Shown here in pieces: positions 33,087 to 44,847 of a DNA stretch of 64,000 nucleotides (positions are counted from its first letter, which is position 1; each line of letters starts with the position of its first letter). The translations under genes were made by a program, and so were the position numbers. The notes beneath the pieces are model-generated. The model had not been told where the DNA came from and searched no databases. It saw nothing but the letters and a program-made list of their open reading frames with translations. Where the stretch lies: the NCBI GenBank assembly GCA_030142905.1, contig JASJOG010000242.1, positions 248,001-312,000 of the forward strand, written 5' to 3'. The DNA is from Heliopora coerulea (Eukaryota; Cnidaria; Anthozoa; Scleralcyonacea; Helioporidae).

Positions 33087-35621
33087 GATATGTCAGAATA
33101 CGTTTCAAATCTTAAACTAAAACCAGACTCTTATAACTGTAACTAATACCTTCTTTCTACTTTGTATATAATTGTCATGTACGCCCCACTTGGAAACCGG
33201 TTTTAGTTGAAGTGGCTGGCGTACTCAAAGTTTTATCAGTATCATCAGTATTCTTTCCGACGACGTTAGATAGTAGAAATGCGGACTTGGAGTATACTGG
33301 CATGAGAAAAAAGTGGATCGTAAGTGTCCTAACTTATCTTTCGAAATATCAAATCGTTTATGGCCTTGTCGTTGTTGCATCGAGGTAGGTAACGAGTAAG
33401 CGACGTCAAACCACGTTTAGGAAAACCACGTTTACCCCATGAAATAAATAGAGACGAATTTTTAATATGAACTTTCTCGTCCAAAATCATTAATACTTAA
33501 TATTTTCATTGTTATATTTATTCTATTAATATTTAAATTATTGAACTAACATAGCTTTACAACTTAAATTATGAACGTGCCAGAATACTGTCATAAAGTT
33601 TGTAAAACCTCCTAGAAAGTATCAACATAAAAACGGCTCAGCATCAAAACTCTATTGCTTCTTTTTCAATAAAATTTTGAGAAGTAAGCGTAGAGAGCTT
33701 AAATATAAAAATATAGGAAAATGGAACTGTCTGTTTCCCACCTTTAAGAATAACAGATGTATTTATGGAAGCCAACTCTTAGTAATTCATGGCGCCATAT
33801 CTCAAAACAACTCTTCTTATACCTGGTTTAGTTTACCAACTGAAGATATCTATTATTCAAATAATATACTCCACACAAACTTTTCAAAACTGATATTACT
33901 GTTATCTACAACACAAGTATTACTTCCCTCCACCTCCCAACGTGCCCACTGCTCAGCTTCGTTTCTATGGTGCCCAGATTGGACCAATCATAGAGCACAA
34001 CGAAAATCTGACGTCGTAGAAAAATGACCTGTTCCGAGAAAGGTGTGCATTATAATCAATGTTTTGATTAATAAACAATAATTAATAAAAATCATTTTTG
34101 GTCAGAGAACGTTCGTTTATCTTTTTCTCACCATAATTTTTATTTTGGTTGTTAGTTTTGGGTTTAAACAACTGGGTATGAATGACCCCCAAGAATAAAT
34201 GACCTCTCCTCGCTAATTTCCCAGAGATAGAAGACGCGGTCAGTAACTCATGTCAGGAGACGAGAGACTCCTTTAATACAACAGTTTTTGTTAGATTCGT
34301 TTGTTTGGTTAAACGACACGGCTGCCATGCCCTTTTTCATTTGAATCGAGAAAAACCCGTTTGTAGACCATTTCCGAGATACGTATCCGTTGTGCATTCA
34401 TAAAAGGATTGGTTTTAAACTGTTCTTCTTATCAAATCAGTTTTAATGTAAATAGCATATTAAAACTTATTTTCATGCGCTAAGTTTAGCACTAGTTTAA
34501 ACCAAGTGATTTAGGAAATTTAGAAGTGCCCAATACATACACCTTAAAAATACACCCTCATTCAGTTGTCCACAGAGATACTCCAAGCTATGCCGGATAA
34601 ATTCTCAATCTTACGCTCTTTAAAATTATTCTATCATTTCTCCAGAGAGCTTTATAACCATTTCCAGATGGTGGTGGGACTCTGTCATTTCAGGGAGGGC
34701 TGCAATTCCTCCACCTGGACGTATTCTCTTCATATTTGAGCGAATCTAGTTGATCATACGTCTGAAAAGTTGGGGGGTATTCCGCCCTTGGCCTCGCCAC
34801 TGCCCTCATTCCTGATCCATTAATTGGCCGAATTTTCCCATTTAATTTCAATGTACGGTAGTTTTGATATCATAATGGTGGTCCAAAAAATATTATTGCA
34901 AGATGTGATCCTAAAAAGAATATTGTACACGGTGATGAGCCACTATCTCAAAGCTGAAGGAGAACCACAAATGTCTGCTGCCAATGTGGATTTCGTATTT
35001 ACCATTCTTAGATTTTAAATAAATACCATTTTGATGTCGTGTATAGTCTTCGCTAAAATGTTCTTCGTATTTGGAATTATAAAAATCACGAGAGACGCCT
35101 TCGTGTGACATTTCGGGTCAATGTCGTCCGTCTCAACCTTCAGCTTCAGTGGTTAACGGCAACCTTAGTGCGACCTGGGTGGTGACCTAGCTTTAGTGGT
35201 TAACTGCAACCTGATAGTATACTTAGTTCTGTCTTGTAACTGTAGATTGTTGTTCACGAAGCAGCATTAGGATGAAAAGCGAGTGATTAAAAGATTACAT
35301 CAACTAATGCTTATATTTAGTTCCACAGAGCCACATAATTTAGTTTATCTTCTCTGTTTTTTGAAACCTCATCACAATTAATATGTAAACTAAATATTAA
35401 GCACTAAATTTCCTTGACTTTTAAAACAACAACATTCATTACAGGTCTATGACTATATAATTTGTTTGTTCGATTGAGGGTGTTTTTCTCATCCATGCTA
35501 GTGTGTAAACAAAAGTTTAAATTCTGACTTTTATGAAGTATTGAAGAGAGTCATATTCTCAACTGGACTTGAAATATGTACAGTCACCAACTGTCAAAAT
35601 CTGACCTTTCAAATCTTTTGT
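33087..35621. other. No gene; one dispersed repeat
   Basis: About 33397-33500 (AAACCACGTTTACC, then ATGAAATAAATAGAGACGAA, ATATGAACTTTC) has a diverged partner at about 63105-63195. The stretch 35120-35215 holds two copies of a unit with AGTGGTTAAC.GCAACCT. The region just below 35622 should contain the 3' UTR of the receptor, but I could not place a polyadenylation site. Confidence 0.5.
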
Positions 35622-35911
35622 CTAGGTTTGCAAATTTTGGTAAGTCTGTTCATCTTCACCTCTTTGGCGATTTAGTTGGGCGTAGTTCCCGATGACAATA
35701 TCCGATGAAGCAATTTGATCTGTATTTGTTCTTTCTGGCAAAGCTGTGTTCAATCTTTCATCCACTACCTCTGTTTGTGAGCTCCTCGAGCCGTGGTTAC
35801 GGCACATTCGTATCACCACGACAGGAAAAATGATAATTATTACAAACTGAACAGCGATTATAACAATGTACACGATTTGTGAAGAATCTGAAGACCTTTC
35901 CCTTAAGTTTT
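35622..35911 (-). CDS. Receptor transmembrane segment and cytoplasmic tail with two YxxL motifs
   Basis: Last coding exon of the minus-strand receptor. The acceptor TTTTACGTAG precedes 35911 and the exon enters in phase 1, like the others. A short extracellular stalk (NLRERSSDSSQ) leads to a strongly hydrophobic helix (IVYIVIIAVQFVIIIIFPVV), then Arg and a tail of about 65 residues to the stop at 35622. The tail ends NYAQLNRQRGEDEQTYQNLQT minus its last residue or two in the count: YAQL and YQNL are separated by 10 residues, close to the ITAM spacing; TYQN also fits a Grb2-type SH2 site. Upstream of the acceptor is intronic poly-A/T. Linkage to the FN3 exons is inferred from strand, phase and order. 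Confidence 0.75.
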
Positions 35912-36346
35912 CTACGTAAAAGAATGGAATGTAGAGGTAAAAAAAAAAAAAAAAGAAAAGAAAAGACATCCTTGGGAACATTTCCAATCATCAGGAGGGA
36001 AATTATTTCCATCTCTAAAATAGTATTCCCATCATATGAAGAATTGGTATAATTGAGATGGTTATAACCCTTTCGAAGCAAGAGCTCTCCTCTCTTTACG
36101 AGTAAAATCGTCTGCACCTAGCCAGAGACTTATCCCGCAGGGAAAGAGTTAATTGAGAGGGTTTAAGACAAAGTCTAACCACTGTAAGCGACGCGAAGAA
36201 TGCTTAAAATAAATTAAGTAACATGTAAGTATCTAAAACCTGAACTCTTTCTTGGAAATGTTATCTTGCAAGTGAGTTCAAATTGCAACCGATAACAAAA
36301 CGAATTGTTTCTGCCAACACAAGCAAGTTCAAATAAAAAATTTTAT

Positions 36347-36472
36347 TGAGATGATAGACGAATGATCGTTAAGCCCTATCCTCAGAAAAACAATTTCTCT
36401 TAGCCCCAGACGGGGGCTCAGAAATCGGTTTTCTGAAGATAGAGCTTGACGATCGTTCATCTATCATCTCAA
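36347..36472. repeat. Foldback repeat
   Basis: TTGAGATGATAGACGAATGA... is mirrored by ...TCATCTATCATCTCAAG, arms of about 46 bases around a GC-rich centre GCCCCAGACGGGGGC. A related half unit lies at about 44510-44555 (TCAAGCTCTATCCTCAGAAA then GCCCCAGACGGGCA). Confidence 0.8.
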
Positions 36473-36690
36473 GATATTTCCAAGCTCTCATACATCGAAC
36501 ATATAAAAAATTTCAAAAAAATTTATTTCTATGGCAAGAAGAAGCAAAATTCTTAACCGAGTGATTAAACCATTTCCATCGAATTAAATAGTCAAATGAT
36601 ATGGGATTTTTAACTGCTCACAAGGGAGGCTGGGTACTTTGGACCGTACCCCGTGGATCCGCCACTTTTACCACTATCAATACATTCTTC

Positions 36691-38066
36691 ACCAGTGCTT
36701 CCACATTCAAGGAAATTTACTCTTCGAAGGGAATTTTGACGAAATGAAGGAGATTTGAAGGAAATAAAATTTTGATAGAAATTTAAACGATTTTTTCAGA
36801 ATTTGAAGCAAATTTGAAGGAAATCGGAACAATTTGCCCTGCCGAGAACAATTCTCTTTCTAATGTTGAAGAATATTACAGTACAACATTTCGCAGTGTT
36901 ATGATCTATTGAATTAATTTGTGTATGGGAGTAAATGCAGCTGATGCTGCACATAAGATAAGCTATAATGTATGTCGATTATGGCACGATTGCTTGCGGA
37001 AGACCGCGAAAATAACCCGGGCCACTTTCATGTAATTTCTGTGAACCGATAACTGACAGAAGCGCAGTCAGTTAGTAAGTCTTTGAAACAAAGAATCACA
37101 AATTAAATTTAACGTTTGGAAGACCTGTTTGCGTCATTGAAGTGCACGTTATTTTATAGTTCCTTTATTTTTGCCGAGATATAGATATCACCGAATGTGA
37201 AGGGCGAATACCGTAGTTTATAGTACTGAAATGTCTTTCAGTCAGGTTCAAGCAGAATTGTTTTAAACCTTTCCGATCCATACGCGACTTTGATTTTCAC
37301 TCTGGCTAACGCCAGACAATTTTACTCGCCAAGGGGAGAAGTCTTGGACAGGAAAAGCTGAAATGCTTCTATTTGTCTTGAAGGAAAATCTGTTCGTTGA
37401 CTCTAATAACATTTTTAAATATACTGGGAAGTGGAATTTGGGACGTTCTCATGCTGTTGTCATATTTATACTGTTATGTTTACTGAATTTATGATTTCAC
37501 ATTTGTGTAAATGTTGGTGTAAAACTGCATGTCAAAACATACATAATTCTAGTTTGTATTCATTTATTAAACAGTTTCCGAAAATTAAAAAATTTCATGA
37601 AACTTGGAAGAGATATCAGTAGATAACAAACAGAAAAATAAGGTACTTTATGTGTTGCGATAATCGGCTATTGTCATCATAAATTATTTGTGTTACGTAA
37701 ATGTGACTTGTTTTGGTATTAGGTTTGATGTTGAGGGACATGTAAAACCTTATTAGGCGTTAGGAAATTCATTATTGTGTATGTATGTCCATGAGAAAAC
37801 TACATATCCACCTTCCATTTCCTAAAAATCACCACTTATTTGCAAACAGTTTCATTCCTAGTCCTCCAGGACCACACCGTGCCTCGATCCAACGCGAAGG
37901 AGCAATGATTCGTTGATTTCCACACCAAAGATATCATTCATATCACGTTAAATTGTGAAGGAAATTTGCAGGAAATTTTTGTATTTCTGAAGGAAATTTT
38001 CAATTGAAAAAGGAAAAACTAGATTAAATGGAGGAAATTTCGTCCTGGCAAAGTGGAAGCACTGGT
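36691..38066. mobile_element. Non-autonomous DNA element with 14-bp TIR
   Basis: ACCAGTGCTTCCAC (36691-36704) and GTGGAAGCACTGGT (38053-38066) are perfect inverted ends; the neighbouring sequence on both sides is rich in GAAGGAAATTT units. The inner start CAGTGCTTCCAC resembles hAT ends, but the flanking octamers match only 5 of 8. No transposase ORF inside. Confidence 0.7.
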
Positions 38067-38189
38067 CTCAACCTAGGTGTATGATTACATGTTTGTTGGA
38101 GCTGATCATCTTTTGGATCATCTTGGCTATTGTTGTTCTGAAAAAGACTCTCTGAATGAAACTGATCCTTAATTGATTCTTAATCAATC

Positions 38190-38400
38190 AATGAATCTGC
38201 CTGTCCGTCCGCCGACCGGCCAGCCGGTCCGTCAGCAAACCGGTCGATCGGCCAGCCAGTCGATTTGCCTGTCGGTCGGTCGGTCGGCCAGTCGGTCGGC
38301 CAGTCGGTCGGTCAGTCAGTCACTTGGTCAGTTGTTCAGTCGCTTAGTCATTCAGTAAGTCAGTTGGTCGGTCGGTGAGTCAATTAGCCAATCAACTTTT
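38190..38400. repeat. GTCG/GTCA tetranucleotide array
   Basis: Imperfect tandem GTCGGTCGGTCAGTCA units followed by TTAT-type repeats. The same array and order recur at 42060-42350, as part of the duplicated FN3-exon unit. Confidence 0.9.
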
Positions 38401-38603
38401 ATCTATTTATTTAATTAATTATTTATTTATTTACACATTTAACTAATTTATTTCCTAGTTCATTTACTTCATTAGATTATTTATTCAATTATTTATTTAA
38501 CTATTCGTTTTCTTATCTATTTATTTTATTTGTTTGCTGTACACCGAGACAACGACACAATCACACTCACGAACGAACAAACAAGACAACGACAACAACT
38601 CAC

Positions 38604-38894
38604 CATCTTTTGTTGTAAAATTACTGGAGTAACCATCGCCAAAACACTCTCCTAAACCGATCGCAGTAACTGTGAAGTTGTACTGACGATATGGACGAAG
38701 ATTATTGAAGGACTGAGAAGTTTGTTCTGTGGTACGTAAAGACTGATAGTTGTCTTGCACTCTCGACAGACTGACTGAGTACTTATAGTGATATGTTCCT
38801 GTCTTTGGAACAAACAGTCGGTTCCAGTCTATTCTCGCTGATGTAGACGTTACCCTGCTGACCGTGATGTTTGGAGGATAGCACCGTGGAATTT
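38604..38894 (-). CDS. Fibronectin type III domain exon (second FN3 of the receptor)
   Basis: A phase-1 exon: acceptor TTTTATAG before 38894 and donor GTGAGT at 38598-38603. The protein starts with an I-P-R-C-Y-P-P-N-I-T reading; STSARIDWNRLFVPKTGTYH, YKYSVSLSR, NNLRPYRQYNFTVTAIG and GDGYSSNFTT give the FN3 pattern (W in strand B, Y..L.PY..Y.FTV...). Extracellular beta-sandwich used as a spacer or adhesion module. Almost the same as the exon at 42436-42729, including surrounding intron and arrays, so it arose by a recent local duplication. Confidence 0.85.
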
Positions 38895-39089
38895 CTATAA
38901 AAGAAAAAATCAAACACACTAAAAACATACATTTGCTTAGGAATGACCACTTCTCTGTTTGTAATGAATGAAGTAACGAACGGACGGACGAACTATTGGG
39001 GTAATGGAGGGAATAGGTGGGTGGTTCTGGTTGGCTGAGTAGGTGGTGATAGTTGGTGGGTGTATGGATGGATTGATGAGCGGTCGCCG

Positions 39090-39130
39090 GGTAAGAGGGT
39101 AGATGGATGGATGGATGAATGGATGGATGA
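39090..39130. repeat. GGAT tetranucleotide repeat
   Basis: Tandem GGATGGATGGATGAAT near 39105-39130. Confidence 0.85.
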
Positions 39131-39299
39131 AATCACTATTTTAGCAATTTGTGGTCATATTTTCATTGTATTCTCAATACGCTATGGACGCAATACACTT
39201 CATGTTTACTATTACTGGCATTAACTATGTTCGATGTTCTGCTTCACACTTGCCTTCACCACACAGCTCCACTCTCAAACATGGAACTCCAATCCATGA

Positions 39300-39590
39300 C
39301 TAGTAAATTGAGATTTGACAGGAAAATTTTGACAGACACAACTTAAGGAAAAATGGGTTTATTGATATTATAACATGTATATAATTAGGTTTTGGGTTTG
39401 GGTTTGGAATAAGGTTAGTATTGGTTATAGTTTCTTTATCGTTTGGCAACTGAATGATATCTTTATACACTAAGGCCATTTCACGTTTGACTGTAGTCAC
39501 GGCTACATTGAAATTTCCCGCGGAAAATTCATGACATTTGTTGTTCAGCCGACTGCAAAGCTCAGCGGCCAGGTGTGTCCGCTAAGTGAA
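39300..39590. repeat. Third copy of the intron piece next to the F-type lectin exon
   Basis: Matches about 2630-2900 and 47620-47890 in the same orientation (AAAATTTTGACAGACA, ATTTCCCGCGGAAAATTCAT and CAGCCGACTGCAAAG landmarks), but the adjoining lectin exon is not present. A leftover of an older rearrangement in the same gene family. Confidence 0.8.
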
Positions 39591-39602
39591 CTCAATTTCC
39601 AT

Positions 39603-41782
39603 ATCTGGAACACTGATCTCTAAATAAGACTGGATAGAGCAACTGGGCTCAAGAAGTGAAGCCGGAAGTCAAGGAGGGGCGCCATATTGGAAGGACTCAA
39701 CTTGGCCCTAAACAATATGACCTAAATAGGAGTTGTAGCGGGTTAAACGGCATTTTTCGCCAATTTCAGGGAGGTTGAGATGACTTGACTACGAAATTAA
39801 GGTTCTAAATCTCATTTTAAGCAATAAATAAGTATTCTGAATTTTTTTTTGTTTCGCAAATGCTTTATTTTGCGAAATGCACCCGTCTGTATACTTGCTT
39901 CAAAAATCGTTTAAGGACTATCGAGTCTGTAAGAGACTCTTGTGTATTTGTTTTTTTCTTTGTTTTTTAAGTAACCCTGATTATTTGCCAATTTTCTGTG
40001 ATGTGTTTTGCCAAAGTCCTGATTCATTTGTTGCTGATAAAACCCCAGGATGTATTGAACTGCAAATTTCCCGCTCATGCTGTACATGTGTTTGAACACT
40101 TGAATCAAAATATGTGGAAATCGAACTTGGCCGTTCATTTGAAGAGTTCTGACATGAAACCTCATAGTAAGGTTTTCGTGGTCGTATTTCAGTGAGATAT
40201 TCTTGTATATGACTTGCCTTCACTGTCTTAAAGTTAATATGTTCATTTGGATCCTAGATTTTTCTGCTAATGGCAGGTCAGCGACACATTGATAAACACT
40301 TTTCCTTAACAATCTTCATCTTTGTACTTCAGTAGTTTGAACTTCTATTTCTCAGGTGATAGATGGGTTGACACATGTAACCTTTGCTTGACCACCTTAG
40401 TTGCTGTTGCTTACTGGTTAGAGATTCCCACTAATAACCATGATGATAGGGTTCATTTGACTCAAGAAGTCATAAGCTTTCCAGTTTTTACACATGGTAT
40501 GTTTGCATGTCTGTTTTTCTGGGTATATATTTAGTTTTACACCACAATTGACTCTGATAGTCTTCCATGGATAGGTGAACACTTACACAAATGCATGCAG
40601 TGACTGAGTAGGTTATCCAATATTACTGTAGATTAGATTTTGGTACTTACTGTTGCTGGAAGAGGACACAAATTTAACTTTTTCTGACTTTGCATGAGAA
40701 AAGTAGGCTTTTGTTTTCTTCTCAAGACAACAATAATGAATTTTGCTGTAGTACATTGCTATGCACTTCATAAGGGCAAAAATGTGACTTTAATCAACAG
40801 GAAAATCTACCACACAGCAGATTGAGCTCTGTGAACACTTTAAAGAAAAAATCTAACTAATTTTCGTTTGACTTAGACCCAAAAGTTCTCCTTCAACTCC
40901 AACTCACAAAGCAGCTTCAAACAAAGTATTTCACATTGATTCACATGAATGATTTAATTACTGTACAAGTACAACAATATTGATCAAGCTGTAACTAGAA
41001 GCCATATCAAAAATGTGAAAAACATATTAAAAAACTTCATACTAAATCACAACAAACGGCTGTGAACTCAAGTTTACTACATGCACTAGTGCAAACTAAA
41101 TGCATGAATTGAACCTTTATAAGAGTACAGAACCCATCTTCTCTGATCAGCAACATCTAGCAGTAAATTGGGTTTGCATGGTTCATTCAGTAATTGATCC
41201 CAGCAAAAGAGTTAGTCAAAGTTTATTTTCGTCAAACACTCATCGTCATTGATAGTCAGGAAATTGTTGAATTTGTTTGACAAATACAGTTATTTAAACA
41301 AAACCTCGAATACATACACTTGGTAAACCCGAGATCCGAAAAACAAAGACAAGACGAATACAGAACGGTAATATCTCCTCTTTATTGCTAACTCACTGTC
41401 AAACTGCTAAAGTTACATAATGTTATCGGCAACTTTTTTCTTACTTTAGTCGCATTTCTTCAAAGAGGTGACTGGCACCGGTCTTCGCTAGGGTAAAAAT
41501 CATCGAATTTCTGCCGATTTTCAGTTACTCTGGCCACGTTTAAAGTTTTCCACCATCGAAAGATACATTTTATTGCTAAAAATGTAATGGTTAACTGGTT
41601 TTCGTCGAAATCACAACCATTAAGAGCGAAAATCATAATTCAATAATAGCCCGATTACTGCAAGTTTGTCCTTCCAATATGGCCGCCGTGAGATTTTCAG
41701 CTTCACTTCCGGTTTCAATTTTCGCTGAGCGAGAGACTGGAGTTGCTCGATCCAGTCTTATTTACAGATCAGTGATCTGGAA
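39603..41782. mobile_element. DNA element with ~100-bp inverted ends
   Basis: 39603-39694 (CACTGATCTCTAAATAAGAC, then GCGCCATATTGGAAGG) is the diverged reverse complement of 41671-41782 (CCTTCCAATATGGCCGCC, then GTCTTATTTACAGATCAGTG). The 2-kb interior holds only short frames with no recognised domain. Superfamily not determined. Confidence 0.7.
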
Positions 41783-42059
41783 TGCTAACTCCCAGTCATT
41801 TGCTCGAGCAAAAAGTGAAGCCAAGATGGCCACCCATGGAGGGAAATTTTGGACGTCACTTTCAGACTTCTTCGCAGTCTTGTACGTCAGTTCCAATCCT
41901 TTACACGATTTTAATTTTCATTTTTGTTTGGTTCGACTTCGAAAACATTCACAACCATAGAAAAAGTGCACAGACAAAATATTACTGGACCAGTTTTACA
42001 TATTCGAATGTTTAAAAGGATTCGTTATTGCCGTGTGGCCTAAGAACTGTCCTAAATTG

Positions 42060-42350
42060 GCCTAACCGGCCAGTCGGTTAGTCAGTCACTTGGTCAGTTG
42101 TTCAGTCACTTAGTCATTCAGTAAGTCAGTCTGTTGGTGAGTCACTCACTTGGTCAGTTGTTCAGTCGCTTAGTCATTCAGTAAGTCGGTCGGTCGGTCG
42201 GTCTATTAGCGAATCAACTTTTATCTATTTATTTATTTATTTATTTAATTATTTATTTATTTACACATTTACTTATTTATCTGCTAATTCATTTAATTAT
42301 TTAAATAATTACTTATTCAATTATTCATTTGCTTATTTATTTATTTACTT
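42060..42350. repeat. GTCA/GTCG and TTTA tandem arrays
   Basis: Same order of arrays as at 38190-38520, marking the unit duplicated together with the FN3 exon. Confidence 0.9.
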
Positions 42351-42435
42351 ATTTATTTTATTTGTTTGTTGAACACCAAGACAACGACACAATCACACAC
42401 ACGAACGAACAAACAAAACAACGACAACAACTTAC

Positions 42436-42729
42436 CATCCTCTTTTATTGTAAAATTACTGGAGTAACCATCGCCAAAACACTCTCCTAAATCCACAGCA
42501 GTAACTGTGAAGTTGTACTGACGATATGGACGAAGATTGTTGATGTACTGATAACTTTGTTCTGTGGTACGTAAATACTGATAGTTGTCTTGCACTCTTG
42601 ACAGACTGACTGAGTACTTATAGTGATATGTTCCTGTCTTTGGAACAAACAGTCGGTTCCAGTCTATTCTCGCTGATGTAGACGTTACTCTGCTGAAAGT
42701 GATGTTTGGAGGATAGCACCGTGGAATTT
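42436..42729 (-). CDS. Fibronectin type III domain exon (first FN3 of the receptor)
   Basis: A phase-1 exon: acceptor TTTTATAG before 42729, donor GTAAG at 42431-42435. It reads as an FN3 fold with CYPPNITFSRVTSTSARIDW, KYSVSLSRVQDNYQYLRTTE and RPYRQYNFTVTAVDLGECFG. It differs from the downstream FN3 exon by about ten residues, clustered around YLRTTEQSYQYIN, and by one codon at the 3' end. The long hydrophobic leader of the open frame upstream of 42729 is intronic. Extracellular stalk or adhesion module between the discoidin part and the membrane. Confidence 0.85.
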
Positions 42730-42819
42730 CTATAAAAGAAAAAATCAAACACACTAAAAACATACATTTGTTTAGGAATGACCACTTCTCTGTTTGTAAT
42801 GAATGAATTGGCCAATAAA

Positions 42820-43150
42820 ACAAACGGATGGACGGACCGACGGATGGCGGGACAGAGGGACCGACAGAGGGACATGAGGACAGCCTAAGGGACAGACGGA
42901 GGGACGAATAGACGAACAAACGCATGAACGGAAGGTCGGACGGAGGGACGAAGGTATGAGAGAGCAGAAGATCTGACGGAAAGGACAAATTGACTACCGA
43001 ATAAATGAACGGACGGATTGAAGGTGGGATAGAGGGACGGATAGCGGGACAGAGGGACGAAGGAACGAATCAATAAACAGAAGGTCTGACGGAAAGAAGG
43101 ACGAACGGACTAGTGGACTTCCGAACAAACGGACGAACGTATGGTTAAAC
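42820..43150. repeat. Degenerate GGAC/GGACG satellite-like tract
   Basis: Dense imperfect repeats of GGACGGA, GGGACAGA and GACGAA units. It yields spurious Ser/Pro-rich minus frames. Confidence 0.85.
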
Positions 43151-44142
43151 AGTTATTATAACAAAAGAAAGGGCAATTGACCGACGGACTCCACGACTCT
43201 GCACAATCATGAAAAAGTGTGTAGTAGTAGCTTTTCCAATCTAACTTATCAAATTATTTTACGGCACTAAGCAGTTTTATTTGGATAAAACTTAGCTGAT
43301 ATGGTAAAGGTGAAAGCAGATTAACAAACGAAAGTTCAAGAACTTAACAGGCATGCAGTTATTGCATTTATACTCAGGTCGATAAAAAGATTTTCAAACA
43401 GCCTATACAAAATCGAGCATTTATATCACGAAGATGGCTCTACTATCGTTTGAAAGTTTTTGAACATAACTTCAACAGTTGAACTTCTCATCCAACCTCT
43501 TTGCACTCTAATTTATTGCGTCTGACACATGGAGTGATCAAAGCTCTAAGTTCGTATGTTAAGTTCACAACTTTTCTTGATGGAGTCGGAAGATCCATTA
43601 TCCCAATTTATTGTCGACAAATCTAAGAAATCTGAAAATGAAATGCTCGCATATCGAAGAAGACTTCTCCAACAGAGTCAACCGTACATTATCAAGGACT
43701 TTTGCTCGTCAAGTTAGTATTTCGTTCTTCCTATTTTAGCTGTTTACAAGCTTTAAACGTTTGTTTTCCTAATACCCACGCAATAAATTGGTTTTATATC
43801 ACTGACGTTAACTATGTCTTGAACACTTGCCTTCACCACACAGTTCCACTCGCAAACAAGGAGTACCGATCCAAGTCTTCGGAACAAAACGAACTGTCTG
43901 AGCTTGAAAACTAGGTTCTAATTCTCTCCGTATCACATTCTGCGTGTTGTTATTAGTGTTGCCAGGAATAAGCTAAAAGTATGAATGAATATTAAAACCA
44001 GAGAGCTTTAAAACCTCAACAAGTACACACCAATATCATACTCAAGCGTCTTCGTTTTCCATGATAGATAATCAACTCGGCTTGAACCTCGTTGCATATC
44101 TGGTCATAGAAAACTCCGACTTGTTTAATTGTTAAACAAATA

Positions 44143-44816
44143 CAGTAGTCTAACGTTATCTCGAACTCTCCAGGAAAACGAAAAATAGTTGGAGATAACG
44201 GGAGTTCACGATAAAGGAGGGTCAACAAAAGGTACATTATTTCATTAGAAAGAGAGAAATACTACAACCGTCTGTTATCCTTGATGGATATCTTTTATTC
44301 TGACAGTGTTAAGTAACATCAAGCTGCGACTATAAGCAGAGACCATCTCAGACTATAACAAATTCAGTTTAAATGAACGAACCAAAGTGAAAACAATGTC
44401 TACTAACGTTCATTTATTAGCAACGTTTCACTATTTTCCTATTTCAACGAGTCAATTTCATTGATTGTTCGAGATAAATCTGATAATATGATGGAAGAAC
44501 GTACGTCAAGCTCTATCCTCAGAAAAAAAAGATTTCTGAGCCCCAGACGGGCATCGAAAGCGCATGATTCTGATGACCGGTGAGACGCTCTAACCATTCA
44601 GTTACCGAGACCCAGATGGCGAGTTAAGGTGAAAGTTAATTTGTATCATGGGGAAAGAAAAAGTGTTCGAGATAGCGGGGGATTCGAGATAACCGAGATT
44701 GAGATACACAATACTGAAATACTGAAAAATATATATCAAAACCAAGTGAAACCAAAGTGTGTTCGAGATAGCGAGAGGTTCGAGATAACCGAGTTCGTAA
44801 TAACGGGAGACTACTT
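44143..44816. mobile_element. pogo/Tigger-like non-autonomous element next to the discoidin exon
   Basis: Left end CAGTAGTCTAACGTTATCTC and right end (reverse strand) AAGTAGTCTCCCGTTAT, each next to TA, the target of pogo/Tc1-type elements. The interior repeats GTTCGAGATA.CG units and holds a nested tRNA-like fragment at 44550-44612. A relative lies at 59402-59862. It ends about 30 bases from the last codons of the discoidin half-domain. Confidence 0.75.
44550..44612 (-). repeat. tRNA-derived (SINE-like) fragment
   Basis: Reverse strand GTAACTGAATGGTTAGAGCG (A-box context) and GCGCTTTCGATGCCC (B-box-like) are spaced as in a tRNA. Followed by a GCCCGTCTGGGGC tail shared with the foldback at 36347. 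Confidence 0.5.
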
Positions 44817-44847
44817 TACACCACAATACAATCAATGGAAAATAACC

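Noticed and set aside
35912..36117. Phe-rich hydrophobic leader upstream of the TM exon as a signal peptide
   Set aside because: It is the reverse complement of a poly-A tract upstream of a good splice acceptor, so intronic.
42353..42988. 211-residue minus frame as a single protein
   Set aside because: Only 42436-42729 is FN3 exon; the Ser/Pro-rich leader is translation of the GGAC tandem tract upstream of a clear acceptor.
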